Positions 1 to 8,967 are shown, numbered from the stretch's first letter. The stretch: 61,718 nt of DNA from Desulfuromonadaceae bacterium (GCA_028683855.1 JAQUHA010000023.1:1-61718), one strand, 5' to 3'. Notes: generated by a model from the sequence alone, not told the origin. Translations and numbers: made by a program.

Positions 1-43
1 ACTGTGGCTCCTAACGTAATGGATTCACAGTATTGATCGGCAT

Positions 44-1876
44 TTACAGGGCTTTTATTAATATATTGTTGCGATTGAGCAAAACAAATTGCTCAGAATC
101 ATGGGAAATTATAAGCAATCGCCCTGTCCTGTCAACAAGTTTGGCTATTCCGATTGGGGCATTTTCAAGAATTATATCAAGCTCCTGCATAATCAGGTTC
201 AGCTGGACGGTGCGCTCATCAACCCTCTGCTCTAGTGTGCTGTTCATCTGCTGCAGTTTATCGTAAGCACCCTTCATCGCTTCGCTCATAATCTGAACTG
301 TCGCTGTAAGGTTTCGCATCTCCACGGTTGACGGTGTCTGCCACTCTACAGTGCCACCTGCAGCTATTATCTCCGGAAGCCGACGTACCTCTACCTCAAA
401 ATTCAAGACGTTTTTGCTCAGTTTACTGGCAAAAAGCCGCGAAAAATAGACCAAGAGCAGTAACAAAGCACCTATTCCTGCCAGCGCCACGGAGGTTTTA
501 TGCCCTAACTTCAAAAGAGTCGGTCGCAGGGATGTTTCTACTACAAGCTTCCAGTCCGGTTTCCCCTCCAGCGGTAGCTCAGTTACATAGAAAGAAGAGT
601 TCCACCGTTTGGCAAGCCCTATTCCGGGCTGAGGGTCAGGAATCCAATGCCCGACCCCATCGGAGAGAGGCTTCAAAGTTCCGTTCTTAGGCATACTGAA
701 CTTATCCAGAGGCTTAAGCGCAGATTTTGTACTTACTATTACACTCTCGTTTTCATCCACCAGCGTGATATTCATATCATCTGACTGGATAAGGTTCTGT
801 ATGAACAGTTTCAGCGAATCAAACTCTGCAACACCAAAGGCAGCGCCAAAATACTTCCCTTCGGATAGAATCGGTGCAACTACAATAAGTCTGGCTCCGG
901 GTTTGCCTATCCTTCCGGAAAAAAGCTGCGTTACCATCCTGTATGGTGGAGTGCTGACAGCGGCAATATAACGTCTATCGGAGAGATCAATACCAACGGT
1001 TGATCTCCCTTTGTCGTCAACCGGAGGTGAAAATCCTCTCGATATTGCATCTTCATCAACAATTCCAAGACGTTTGAACTCCGGCATTGCAGAGAGGATA
1101 AGATCCAGTTTCTTCTGGAGCGTCTGAGAGGCAACAACAGGATGGGGAGTAGATGCGGCAAGATAGTTCACAGCCTCCTGATTTCGCTGAAACCAGAGAG
1201 AAATACTTTTCTGAGCGCCGTTTGCCGACATATTTATCATTCTGCGCTGATTGGCAAGCTGAGATGCAAGCGTCTGCTGAATATCCATATAAAGAAATAA
1301 AAACGAAGGGATAAAAACAAAGAGTGAGGTGACTACAAAAATGATCTGACGGAGGCTGGGGAGCAGCTCCTGATCCTTTCTCGTATAACAGTAACCGACA
1401 TAAAGTGCGCTTGCGGCAAGGGTATTGGCAACTCCGTTAATCCCCTGTTTAAGAGCGATAAGGATAGTTGTGTCGAGCGGGAACTTCATTATAAAGTGGT
1501 AAAAGAGGAGTACAAGAAGGGTGCCGCACGAAAACCAGTATATAAGGTTGGTAAAAACTGAATTTACTTTTCGACGTATCAGAAGTGCCGTGAAAATCGC
1601 TTCAACGGTAAATATAACAACTGCCCATGGCTGTCCCCAGTGATACCATGTGCAGAGCGCAGCTATGAATGCCGCAACTATGCCGGTTGTAAGACCAAAG
1701 CGCATAATGGCAAACATGGTCAGGATCGAGCCAAAAAGAAAATCTACATTGAAGTAGAGCTCCAGTTTGAATAAATTAACCGCAAAACCTGCCAGACCGA
1801 AGACGATACCAATCAGCAGATCATTGGTTACTGTCCGCTTAACGCTGGCGGTAGAAGTCACTGATGTTTCCGCCAT
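44..1876 (-). CDS. Multi-pass membrane sensor with periplasmic Cache-like domain, truncated in PAS
   Basis: A 610-residue protein that starts with an ATG 7 bases after a clear AAGGAG. Residues about 20-185 hold five or six hydrophobic helices resembling the N-terminal membrane modules of LytS/MASE-type sensors. Another membrane helix (near 190-205) is followed by an extracytoplasmic region (about 210-450) that looks like a double Cache ligand-binding domain, then a helix near 455-475, a coiled coil ending in QRVDERT, and the first ~25 residues of a PAS domain (ILENAPIGIAKLVDRTG). The usual PAS continuation is absent and the frame ends in an unrelated tail of about 25 residues. None of the three forward frames continues the PAS fold. 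Normally a kinase, GGDEF or similar output would follow, so this is either a truncated sensor or one with no enzymatic output. It is the last gene of the chemosensory/partner-switch operon, 43 bases after the MCP gene. Ligand unknown. Confidence 0.75.
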   Translation of the reverse strand: MAETSVTSTASVKRTVTNDLLIGIVFGLAGFAVNLFKLELYFNVDFLFGSILTMFAIMRFGLTTGIVAAFIAALCTWYHWGQPWAVVIFTVEAIFTALLIRRKVNSVFTNLIYWFSCGTLLVLLFYHFIMKFPLDTTILIALKQGINGVANTLAASALYVGYCYTRKDQELLPSLRQIIFVVTSLFVFIPSFLFLYMDIQQTLASQLANQRRMINMSANGAQKSISLWFQRNQEAVNYLAASTPHPVVASQTLQKKLDLILSAMPEFKRLGIVDEDAISRGFSPPVDDKGRSTVGIDLSDRRYIAAVSTPPYRMVTQLFSGRIGKPGARLIVVAPILSEGKYFGAAFGVAEFDSLKLFIQNLIQSDDMNITLVDENESVIVSTKSALKPLDKFSMPKNGTLKPLSDGVGHWIPDPQPGIGLAKRWNSSFYVTELPLEGKPDWKLVVETSLRPTLLKLGHKTSVALAGIGALLLLLVYFSRLFASKLSKNVLNFEVEVRRLPEIIAAGGTVEWQTPSTVEMRNLTATVQIMSEAMKGAYDKLQQMNSTLEQRVDERTVQLNLIMQELDIILENAPIGIAKLVDRTGRLLIISHDSEQFVLLNRNNILIKAL

Positions 1877-1919
1877 ACTGTCTCCTTAATCTGAAATCAA
1901 TAAGTATATTCAGATGGCG

Positions 1920-3557
1920 TTAAACCCTGAATTTAGCAAGCGCTCCGCGAAGTTTTTCAGATTTTTCAGCTAGAGTTGCAGAGACAGCCCCCACCTCATT
2001 TGCAACAGAGTGATTCTGTTCAGACAGAATTATTATGCTCGCCATCAATTCTATCAACTGTTTGGTACGAGTAGCTATGTATGTGCTTTTCTTGACCAGA
2101 TCTGATGAAATATCAACAGCACCGCAGAGGCGGTTATCAGTTTCACCGACATTTGCAATTAAACGCTTAGTCTCCTCTGCAATTCCACGCATACGCGAAG
2201 CACTCTTCCCAGTTGTACCGCAGACTCGCTCTACGCCGTTAACAACAGCCTCTACACCTGAGTTTATCTGCCCAAGAGAACTCTGTGTTTTAGCTGCAAG
2301 TGCCCTAACCTCATCCGCAACCACTGCAAACCCGCGCCCCGCTTCACCCGCCCTGGCAGCCTCAATAGAAGCGTTTAAAGCGAGAAGATTTGTCTGATCG
2401 GCAATGTCTGCAATAATTTCAAGCACTTTTCTGATATCAGAAACTTTTGTTGACAACTCCTCTGTTTGAGCAGCCATAGCTACCTGACTGTCAGATTCAG
2501 CTATAATAATGTTACCCGCTTTTGTTAACTCTTCAACAAAGCGTGAAAGAGTTGTTCTTGTCGCCTCAATGGTTTCTGTCGTTGAAATAGCCATACTCTC
2601 TGTCACATCAAGATTTCCGGCAACATCCTGAGTTAATTGATTGCTCTCGCAAATCATCGCTGACTGTCTCTCTGTTATGCTGGATAGATTCGTAACAATG
2701 TGAGAAAGCTCCTGACTGGCGACGGCAGTTTCGTTTGAACTGTCAGCTGACATGGCAACGCTGTTCTGTACCTTAGCGATAAACTGATCTATCAGACCTG
2801 CTGCCTCACCAACCTCATCCTTCTGTGTCAGTCCGAGCCGTTTTGTAAGATCACCCTCACCATGAGCAAGATCATCAGCCATATCTACCATCTGCTTTAC
2901 CGGAATTGTTACTTGGCGACCTATCAGCAACGAGACCGTCATGATAAAAGCGCCGAATGCTACGACACCAACGAGCAGAGTCCATCTGATAATGGCAACC
3001 TGTTTATGGACTTCATCAAGATAGATGCCGCTCCCGACGATCCATCCCCACGGTTCATACAGCTTAACGTATGAAGTTTTCTCAACTGGTGCGCTTGCTC
3101 CCGGTTTTGGCCAAAGATAGTTTACATACCCACCCCCTTTTGCCCTGCAGACCTTGACAAACTCGACAAACAGCTGTTTTCCTGATGAATCCCTGTTCTC
3201 TGTCAGATCCTTTCCATTCAGCTCTGATTTATACGGATGCATCACCATGCGGGGTTGAAGGTCGTTTATCCAGATATACTCCTTCCCTTCATAGCGCAGC
3301 TTAGAAAGTCTTGCAGCGGCATTGCTCTTTGCCTCTTCAATCGTCATCTTTCCGGCTTCAACCTGCTCACCGTAATCAGCTAGTACTCCAGAAGCCAACT
3401 CGACAATATGTCGGGTCGATATCTCTTTCTCCTTGATAATGCTCTTTTCAAAGAGCGGCACTAGATAAACAACTGTCCAGATGGTCATAATAATCGACAT
3501 CACAGTCGGCGCGACAAGAACTTTGTTTCTAATTTTCCAATCCCGTAATGAAATCAT
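1920..3557 (-). CDS. Methyl-accepting chemotaxis protein with single Cache domain
   Basis: Transmembrane chemoreceptor of about 545 residues. An N-terminal helix (around residues 15-35) is followed by a periplasmic sCache_2-type domain containing the motifs YIWINDLQPRMVMHPY and EPWGWIVGSGIYLDEV. A second helix (about 190-210), a HAMP domain, and a cytoplasmic coiled coil carrying the highly conserved MCP hairpin tip (DQTNLLALNASIEAARAGE) follow. Such domains bind small carboxylates or similar ligands and control CheA through CheW. No C-terminal CheR-tethering pentapeptide is visible. I chose the ATG at 3557 because AGGGGGG lies just upstream; an in-frame ATG at 3596 would add 13 residues and overlap the upstream REC-HATPase gene. 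Part of the 8694-to-44 operon, which has a second MCP and CheW but no CheA. Confidence 0.93.
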   Translation of the reverse strand: MISLRDWKIRNKVLVAPTVMSIIMTIWTVVYLVPLFEKSIIKEKEISTRHIVELASGVLADYGEQVEAGKMTIEEAKSNAAARLSKLRYEGKEYIWINDLQPRMVMHPYKSELNGKDLTENRDSSGKQLFVEFVKVCRAKGGGYVNYLWPKPGASAPVEKTSYVKLYEPWGWIVGSGIYLDEVHKQVAIIRWTLLVGVVAFGAFIMTVSLLIGRQVTIPVKQMVDMADDLAHGEGDLTKRLGLTQKDEVGEAAGLIDQFIAKVQNSVAMSADSSNETAVASQELSHIVTNLSSITERQSAMICESNQLTQDVAGNLDVTESMAISTTETIEATRTTLSRFVEELTKAGNIIIAESDSQVAMAAQTEELSTKVSDIRKVLEIIADIADQTNLLALNASIEAARAGEAGRGFAVVADEVRALAAKTQSSLGQINSGVEAVVNGVERVCGTTGKSASRMRGIAEETKRLIANVGETDNRLCGAVDISSDLVKKSTYIATRTKQLIELMASIIILSEQNHSVANEVGAVSATLAEKSEKLRGALAKFRV

Positions 3558-3585
3558 CACGCCCCCCTGACGCTGCTGTAGATAT

Positions 3586-4485
3586 TCAGAGTACAACCGT
3601 AGCTGCTACAATATTGCCATGCCCTTCAAATTCAACAGTATTAAATGAATAACGTCTTGCCATTGCTATCCCCCTGCCGTTAGGGTCAAGCGAACGTACA
3701 GGGTCAAGATCTAAATACTTTCCCCAATCGAAGCCGTTTCCCTGATCCAGTATCCGGAATTTGAGCATATCACTTCTACGCTCCATTGTTACGGTAGCAA
3801 AACGCCCTCTGTACTTTTCGGACAGTAATCTGCCATTAAGCTCTTCGCGCCATCTGTTATCGTACATAAGCTGTTTTTTTTCTTCATATGTAATGCCGAG
3901 ATTCCCATGTTCCACTGCATTAAGAAGCAGTTCGACAAATCCGGTGGATACCTTGTCAGGGTTCGGACACATCGCAGAGAGTATCCCTGCAATGCTGTTT
4001 ACATCTTCAGGAGTTGAGAAGCGGAGTTCTGCACGGGTAAAGTGTTTAAGTGTTTCAATATATCTGGCTGCCTGTGCAGTAACCTGCATACGGAGTTCGA
4101 TATCCACCATAACAGATCTGACTATGCTCAACAGTGTATGAGGGACGTAAGGCTTCGTCAGATAGTAGTATGCCCCCGCCTCAATACCCTCGGCAATCTG
4201 GTCTGGTGAATTTGCTCCGGACTGGATTATTACCGGCAGGTTTTTCAGCCTGTCATCTGATTTAATCATCCGTAACAGTTCGAGACCGTTAATTCCCGGC
4301 ATAATTCGATCAAGTATGACAAAGCTGAAGGAGCTGTTCGGAGCGTTCAGCTTTTCCCAGGCTGCTGAACCATCAACTGCGGTTTCTACAACGCAGTTGT
4401 CGTTCTTCAACAGCTCGACTATGATCGAAAGTATCATCGGCTCGTCGTCAACAACCAGAATTTTCCACTCAGACGGTAAGCTCAT
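3586..4485 (-). CDS. Response regulator fused to RsbW-like HATPase (REC-HATPase_c)
   Basis: A 299-residue cytoplasmic protein. Residues about 8-125 form a receiver domain with the acidic pair in VVDDEP, the phospho-acceptor aspartate in VILDRIMPG and the conserved lysine in LTKPY. Residues about 165-299 form a GHKL ATPase of the RsbW/SpoIIAB serine-kinase type: N box in VELLLNAVEHGNLG, G1 in LDQGNGFDW, G2-like NGRGIAMARR. The known role of such kinases is to phosphorylate a STAS antagonist or bind a sigma factor. A phospho-relay input through the receiver is expected, but the cognate kinase is not in the window. It follows the STAS gene by 4 bases and has a GGAAGG ribosome site. Together with the neighbouring REC-PP2C-HATPase protein this gives two potential kinases for one STAS protein. 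Confidence 0.88.
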   Translation of the reverse strand: MSLPSEWKILVVDDEPMILSIIVELLKNDNCVVETAVDGSAAWEKLNAPNSSFSFVILDRIMPGINGLELLRMIKSDDRLKNLPVIIQSGANSPDQIAEGIEAGAYYYLTKPYVPHTLLSIVRSVMVDIELRMQVTAQAARYIETLKHFTRAELRFSTPEDVNSIAGILSAMCPNPDKVSTGFVELLLNAVEHGNLGITYEEKKQLMYDNRWREELNGRLLSEKYRGRFATVTMERRSDMLKFRILDQGNGFDWGKYLDLDPVRSLDPNGRGIAMARRYSFNTVEFEGHGNIVAATVVL

Positions 4486-4489
4486 TTAT

Positions 4490-4801
4490 CTACCTTCCAG
4501 CTGTTCTATCCAACAGGCGGACATTAAAAACATCAATAAGACTAAGTTCTTCCAGAAGCTGATATAAACGGCGATCACCTACAACAATCGACAACCCAAC
4601 CCTGTCAATGTTTACCGTTTTCATCAGATGACCGATAACAGTAGATGTCATTGAGAATGAGTCCTGAATTTTAAGGAGAATACTCTTTACGCCTTTCTTT
4701 TGAATGGCATCTATAGCCTGTTTTATCTCCTGACCATCCTCGACAGATTTTATGTTGCCGGTAATTGTCAACTCGTTGTTGCCGGTATGTTTAATCAGCA
4801 T
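4490..4801 (-). CDS. STAS-domain anti-sigma factor antagonist
   Basis: A compact 103-residue single-domain STAS protein of the SpoIIAA/RsbV/HsbA type. The segment QDSFSMTSTVIGHL aligns with the canonical phosphorylation loop (usually MDSSGLG), so Ser53 or Thr54 is the likely phosphosite. Such proteins are phosphorylated by an RsbW-like kinase and dephosphorylated by a PP2C phosphatase, and in the unphosphorylated form bind partner proteins to release sigma factors or other targets. The gene overlaps the end of the REC-PP2C-HATPase gene by 11 bases, which implies translational coupling and matched amounts. Close to GGGGAAG ribosome site. No sigma factor is encoded nearby, so the output target is unknown; candidates include an FlgM-like protein, a diguanylate cyclase or a distant sigma factor. 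Confidence 0.88.
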   Translation of the reverse strand: MLIKHTGNNELTITGNIKSVEDGQEIKQAIDAIQKKGVKSILLKIQDSFSMTSTVIGHLMKTVNIDRVGLSIVVGDRRLYQLLEELSLIDVFNVRLLDRTAGR

Positions 4802-6554
4802 ATATATCTTCCCCTTCCAGAGTTTTAAGAATTATCAGAGTGCCGCTTGAGCTGCCGATATAGAGATAATCGCTCAGTCTGGAAATAGTTTTTAATCCGT
4901 TCCCATCCATAAACGCATCGCTTGTGAAGTACTGAAGCCCACCTTCCGAAAGGCCGGAACCGTTATCTTTTACTTCCAGCATAAGGAGCGGTTTTGATGC
5001 GGTTCGCCACAAAGAGGCTGAAAGTTTTATGACTGTGTCAGGAAGATGTTCCATCCCCTCCAGAGCATCTTCGTATTCACCACGCATCAGTAGCTTTATC
5101 TTGTTGTCTGGGTCGATATTCAGACAACCATGTTCATACGCATTCATCATCGCTTCGATAAGAATCATACTTAGCACGTAGCGTTCTCCGGCTGTAACTG
5201 CACTCTCCTCCATCAATGCGTCCAGAAAACTATCTATTGTGATATTAAGTCCACTGAGAGAAAGTTCAGGTTCATCAGACCAGCCCCAGTGCGAAGTTGC
5301 ATCAAGTCGGCGCAGATGCAGCATTGTCAGGTCATCCTGATCTTCTGCAGAGGTTTTTTTGTTGAAACAGCGGCGTAGCGCAGGTAGAGTCGGGGATTTG
5401 CAAAAATCAGCTTCAAGCTCTTCCCTGTATAAACCTGCACTATCCCCTCTGACTAAAGCATCTGTAACTCCATCAGTCATAATCAACAGATCTGCAACCC
5501 CTGCCAGAGATAACCTGCTGATTTTTGATTCACAATGATAAATACCTATCGGTGGATTCCCGCCGCTTATTTTTTCAACGCCCCCATTCTCTCGACGCAA
5601 AAGCATCGGCGGAAGCGCAAACATGGCTGTTTCAACCTCCTCTTTCTTAAGGTCAACCAGCCAGAAACCGCAGGAGAGTACCTCCTCTTCAAGAAGCATA
5701 TTTGAAAGATATTCCTTAAAACGCTGCAGAAAAATACTAAGGGTAAAGTTACTCCATAGATGAAGATTTTCAACCTGATAATTGAAAAAAGATGTGGCAA
5801 GCATTGCAGTAAGGGATGCAGACATACCGGAACCCATAGCATCAGCAACAAATATGAACTGCCGACCATCAAACAGATTACGCACTGAATAAGCATCTCC
5901 GCACATTATATCGTGCGGAGAGTAGGCTACATTGATTGCCCATCGTCCCCCTGCTGATCCGGTCAGAACACGCCCCTGCAGATCGTGCTTCACCACGTGC
6001 CGCTCCTTGCGGAGAGCCGCCTCTTGCTGCATAGAGTTATAATTAACCCTGTAACGAAGCCGATCTATCTCCTGCTGTCGGTACAGCTCGGTAAAACGGG
6101 CGTTCACGATATTCTGAGCTATCTCGTCAAGTATTCTTATGATAAGACCGATGTTAAAAGGTTTTGGAACGAACTTTTTAACATCGAGATTTATTGCCTG
6201 CAGAAGAATTTCATTATCAATTGAGCTAGTTATAAGAATAACCGGAGTCGAGAAACCGGCATCCCTAATTCGCCCTATAAGTTCAAGCCCCGACATAGCT
6301 GGCATAACCTGATCCGTCAGTACAATATCAGGGGATGATTTACAAAACTGCCTAAAACCTTCGTCACCGTCTGAAGCAATAATAACAGAGTCGAATCTTT
6401 TCTGAAGATACATGAGCAGCATCTCCCTGCTCATCTGATCATCCTCAACAACGAGGAGTTTCAGAGATTTCGCTGCGTCTCCAGATTTAGATTGAAATTT
6501 TTGATCATCAATTTGAAATGAGTTAAAAATCACCAAAACTATCTCGCTCATCAT
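4791..6554 (-). CDS. HsbR-like response regulator: REC-PP2C (SpoIIE)-HATPase_c
   Basis: About 587 residues with three modules. A receiver domain (about 15-130) has VVEDDQ, the phospho-site in VLTDQVMP and lysine in VPKPF. A SpoIIE/RsbU-type PP2C phosphatase (about 190-390) has MCGDAYSV, VADAMGSGMSAS and LIMTDGVTDAL. A C-terminal RsbW-like ATPase (about 440-587) has IEAMMNAYEHG and VKDNGSGLS. The architecture equals that of Pseudomonas HsbR, a bifunctional kinase/phosphatase of the STAS protein HsbA, and the adjacent downstream gene is indeed a STAS protein (11-base overlap). The start is uncertain: an ATG pair at 6554/6551, a TTG at 6572 or a GTG at 6533 are all possible; each overlaps the end of cheW, and none has a strong ribosome site, suggesting coupling to cheW. 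Phosphorylation of the receiver would be expected to switch phosphatase or kinase activity. Confidence 0.88.
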   Translation of the reverse strand: MMSEIVLVIFNSFQIDDQKFQSKSGDAAKSLKLLVVEDDQMSREMLLMYLQKRFDSVIIASDGDEGFRQFCKSSPDIVLTDQVMPAMSGLELIGRIRDAGFSTPVILITSSIDNEILLQAINLDVKKFVPKPFNIGLIIRILDEIAQNIVNARFTELYRQQEIDRLRYRVNYNSMQQEAALRKERHVVKHDLQGRVLTGSAGGRWAINVAYSPHDIMCGDAYSVRNLFDGRQFIFVADAMGSGMSASLTAMLATSFFNYQVENLHLWSNFTLSIFLQRFKEYLSNMLLEEEVLSCGFWLVDLKKEEVETAMFALPPMLLRRENGGVEKISGGNPPIGIYHCESKISRLSLAGVADLLIMTDGVTDALVRGDSAGLYREELEADFCKSPTLPALRRCFNKKTSAEDQDDLTMLHLRRLDATSHWGWSDEPELSLSGLNITIDSFLDALMEESAVTAGERYVLSMILIEAMMNAYEHGCLNIDPDNKIKLLMRGEYEDALEGMEHLPDTVIKLSASLWRTASKPLLMLEVKDNGSGLSEGGLQYFTSDAFMDGNGLKTISRLSDYLYIGSSSGTLIILKTLEGEDIYAD

Positions 6555-7023
6555 CAGAGAACATTCTGTCAATATCCATTATTATCAGAAGTCGTTCAGC
6601 GTGGTTGAACACACCTGTGATAAACTCCTGCCCTACTCCGCTGGACATCACCATTGACGGCGGAGGCTGTATCTCGCTGCTGTGAATGCGGATAACCTCG
6701 GATACAGAATCAACAATAAAACCTGTCAGCGTACCGGAAACATCCATAATTATGATACGGGTCTGATTGCTGTTTTCGTTCTCCATAAGATTAAAGCGTC
6801 TTCGCATTGATATTATAGGAATTACCTTCCCACGCAGATTTATGATCCCTTCAACGTGCTGCGGCACATTCGGCATCTTTGTAATTGAAGGCATACGGAT
6901 AATCTCGCGAACCTTAAGAACTTCTACCCCATACTCTTCATCAGCCAGCATAAAGCTTACCAGCTGGATAAGCTCATCATGTTTTGCACCGTCATCAACT
7001 TTTACAAGAGCTTGCGTAGACAT
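6523..7023 (-). CDS. cheW: CheW-type coupling protein
   Basis: A 166-residue CheW domain protein. Recognisable parts are FMLADEEYGVEVLKVREII, MPNVPQHVEGIINLRGKVIP and the terminal LIIMDIDRMF. CheW links chemoreceptors to the CheA kinase in sensory arrays at the membrane. AAGGGGGG lies 5 bases before a GTG-ATG pair; I chose the ATG at 7023. It sits between one MCP gene (21 bases or more upstream) and the REC-PP2C-HATPase gene, with which it overlaps. No CheA is present, so this CheW must recruit a CheA from elsewhere in the genome or do something unusual with the neighbouring REC proteins. Confidence 0.95.
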   Translation of the reverse strand: MSTQALVKVDDGAKHDELIQLVSFMLADEEYGVEVLKVREIIRMPSITKMPNVPQHVEGIINLRGKVIPIISMRRRFNLMENENSNQTRIIIMDVSGTLTGFIVDSVSEVIRIHSSEIQPPPSMVMSSGVGQEFITGVFNHAERLLIIMDIDRMFSDDERDSFGDF

Positions 7024-7047
7024 CACTACCCCCCTTATTTATATAAT

Positions 7048-8694
7048 CTATAGTTTAAACTGCCTTACCAGTCTTTGAAGCTCTTCCGCATTCCCGTTCA
7101 ACTGCGCTGCAGCAGTTGCCGACTGATGCGCTCCGTTTGCGGTATCCTGAACAACCTGGGTTATCTGCTGCATATTGTTGGAAATTTCGCTTGTTGTAGC
7201 GGTCTGCTCTTCTGCGGCGGTCGCAATCTGGTTTACCTGCATAGCGACGGCATTGACCTGATCAAGAATATCCCGCAGCGCCTCACCCGATTTTGCAGCC
7301 TCAATCGTTCCGCTTTCAACCTGATGAACCCCCTGCTCCATGGCAGCTACAGCACCTTTGGTCTCTGACTGAATAGCCTTTATCATCTCGCCGATTTCTC
7401 TTGTCGCTTTTGTAGTCCGCTCTGCCAGCGCCCTGACCTCATCAGCCACAACAGCAAAACCGCGCCCCTGCTCCCCAGCCCGAGCCGCTTCAATAGCCGC
7501 ATTAAGAGCCAGAAGATTGGTCTGGTCTGCGATATCTTCAATAGTTCCTATAATCGCACCTATCTGGTCAGAACGCTCACCGAGACTTTCAACAGTTCTG
7601 GCAGACTCCTGAACTTTCGCTGCAATCTGCCCCATAACCGCTACAGTTTTTTCAACAACCGCCGCCCCGTTATTTGCAGATTCAGAAGCCCTTTGCGCCC
7701 CTTCTGCCGCCATCTGGCAGTTCTGAGCTATGTCTCCGGAAGTTGCCGACATCTCTTCGCCTGCAGTAGCGACAGTAGATGCCTGAGCTGCAACCTCCTC
7801 CGCACCGGTGGCTATCTGTTCGGCGTTTGAATTGAGCTGATTAGCGGCTGCGGCAACCTGTGTAGAACTTTCAGCAACTTTTCTGATTACTTTTACAAAT
7901 GAATCCGCCATCGCGTCAAAGGAGTTTCCGATAATTCCCAGCTCATCTTTTGATGAAAAATTGAGGCGTTTAGACAAATCCCCCTCTGCCATGGCAGCGC
8001 TGGCAGAAATAAGAGAGGATGCTGAAGCTGATATCGAACGTATAATCATTATTCCGAGAATCAGAGAAAGGGCTATGGAGATAACAATGGCTGAAATTAC
8101 AATGGCTAAAAGTTTGTGATACTGGTTTACTGCTGCTTCGTGAAGCTCTTTTGCCATTTTCTTCTCATGTTCATACATCTTGACTGCAACTTCATTTGCA
8201 TCCTTAAATAGCGGATTTGTTTTGTTAATGGTAATCCTTACAGCTTCATCAAAGTTACCCGCCAACAAAGCCTCTCTGCTAGCTATCAAACCCTCTTTAA
8301 CAAAACGCATCCTTTTTTCGGCATATTCATCAGCCATTTTTTTCTCTTCCGGTCCCATGGGAGAAGAGGCATACTCTTTCCAGATACTGGTTATCCTCTC
8401 GATATTTGCAGGCACCTGATCGGTGTGAAATGTCATCGGGTGATCGTGCATTGCAACAACAACCGGATTTACAGGGTCGTGCTGAAGGGATAGAAGCAGC
8501 TGAATACGATTATCACGCATAAGCCCCATTATCTCGGCTATATCTGTAACCCCGCGCAGATTTTCCTTGTAGAGGGTTTCAATGTCTGCATCCGCATCTT
8601 TCATACCGTATAGCCCCAGAAAACCGGCAAAAACTACGGAAATACAGCCAACCAGCATGATAATAAGTATTTTCGATTTGATGCTAAAGTTCAT
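7048..8694 (-). CDS. Methyl-accepting chemotaxis protein with four-helix-bundle sensor
   Basis: A 548-residue chemoreceptor. The N-terminal signal helix (about 8-30) and a second helix (about 192-214) enclose a helical periplasmic domain of the Tar/4HB_MCP kind containing two histidine-rich spots (AMHDHPMTFH). A HAMP domain (about 215-270) and a long signalling coiled coil with the conserved tip DQTNLLALNAAIEAARAGEQ follow. The C terminus ends in RQFKL, without a CheR pentapeptide. First gene of the signalling operon; a GGGGGAG ribosome site and a promoter (8737-8765) lie upstream. Its ligand cannot be told from sequence; the histidines could suggest metal or haem but this is a guess. Confidence 0.94.
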   Translation of the reverse strand: MNFSIKSKILIIMLVGCISVVFAGFLGLYGMKDADADIETLYKENLRGVTDIAEIMGLMRDNRIQLLLSLQHDPVNPVVVAMHDHPMTFHTDQVPANIERITSIWKEYASSPMGPEEKKMADEYAEKRMRFVKEGLIASREALLAGNFDEAVRITINKTNPLFKDANEVAVKMYEHEKKMAKELHEAAVNQYHKLLAIVISAIVISIALSLILGIMIIRSISASASSLISASAAMAEGDLSKRLNFSSKDELGIIGNSFDAMADSFVKVIRKVAESSTQVAAAANQLNSNAEQIATGAEEVAAQASTVATAGEEMSATSGDIAQNCQMAAEGAQRASESANNGAAVVEKTVAVMGQIAAKVQESARTVESLGERSDQIGAIIGTIEDIADQTNLLALNAAIEAARAGEQGRGFAVVADEVRALAERTTKATREIGEMIKAIQSETKGAVAAMEQGVHQVESGTIEAAKSGEALRDILDQVNAVAMQVNQIATAAEEQTATTSEISNNMQQITQVVQDTANGAHQSATAAAQLNGNAEELQRLVRQFKL

Positions 8695-8736
8695 CGTTAA
8701 CTCCCCCTTTTAACTTCAATAAGCTATAGGGGCGGG

Positions 8737-8765
8737 ATAGTATCACAGAAAATATTTATTGTTAA
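8737..8765 (-). promoter_or_regulatory. Candidate sigma-70 promoter for the chemosensory/partner-switch operon
   Basis: On the minus strand a -35 element TTAACA (8760-8765) and a -10 element TACTAT (8737-8742) are separated by exactly 17 bases, about 40 bases before the MCP start at 8694. Four or five of six positions match consensus in each box. No flagellar sigma-28 motif was recognised in this gap. It is the only strong gap upstream of the seven-gene run. Confidence 0.45.
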
Positions 8766-8967
8766 ACAGGTTTATACAGTTTCAATCCCCTATTTATTCA
8801 GATTTTAAAGAAATTTTGAGAGGGGCTGGTCGGTTAAAACGGAGATCAGAAGCGGAATAAGTAAAAGAGATTGGAAACAGAAGAGCAGTTAATTACAATG
8901 TGATTATTTAACAATGCACAACTAACCATCTGTTTTATAAGAATAAAAATTGATATACATTTGGTTT

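Noticed and set aside
74-105. Hairpin TGAGCAA/TTGCTCA near the end of the truncated sensor gene
   Set aside because: No T-run follows on either strand, so it is not supported as a terminator.
123-137. The 15-base match considered as a real IS copy at the window start
   Set aside because: The bases inside and outside the match do not agree with the IS interior or a transposase end, so I do not annotate an element here, only a possible footprint.
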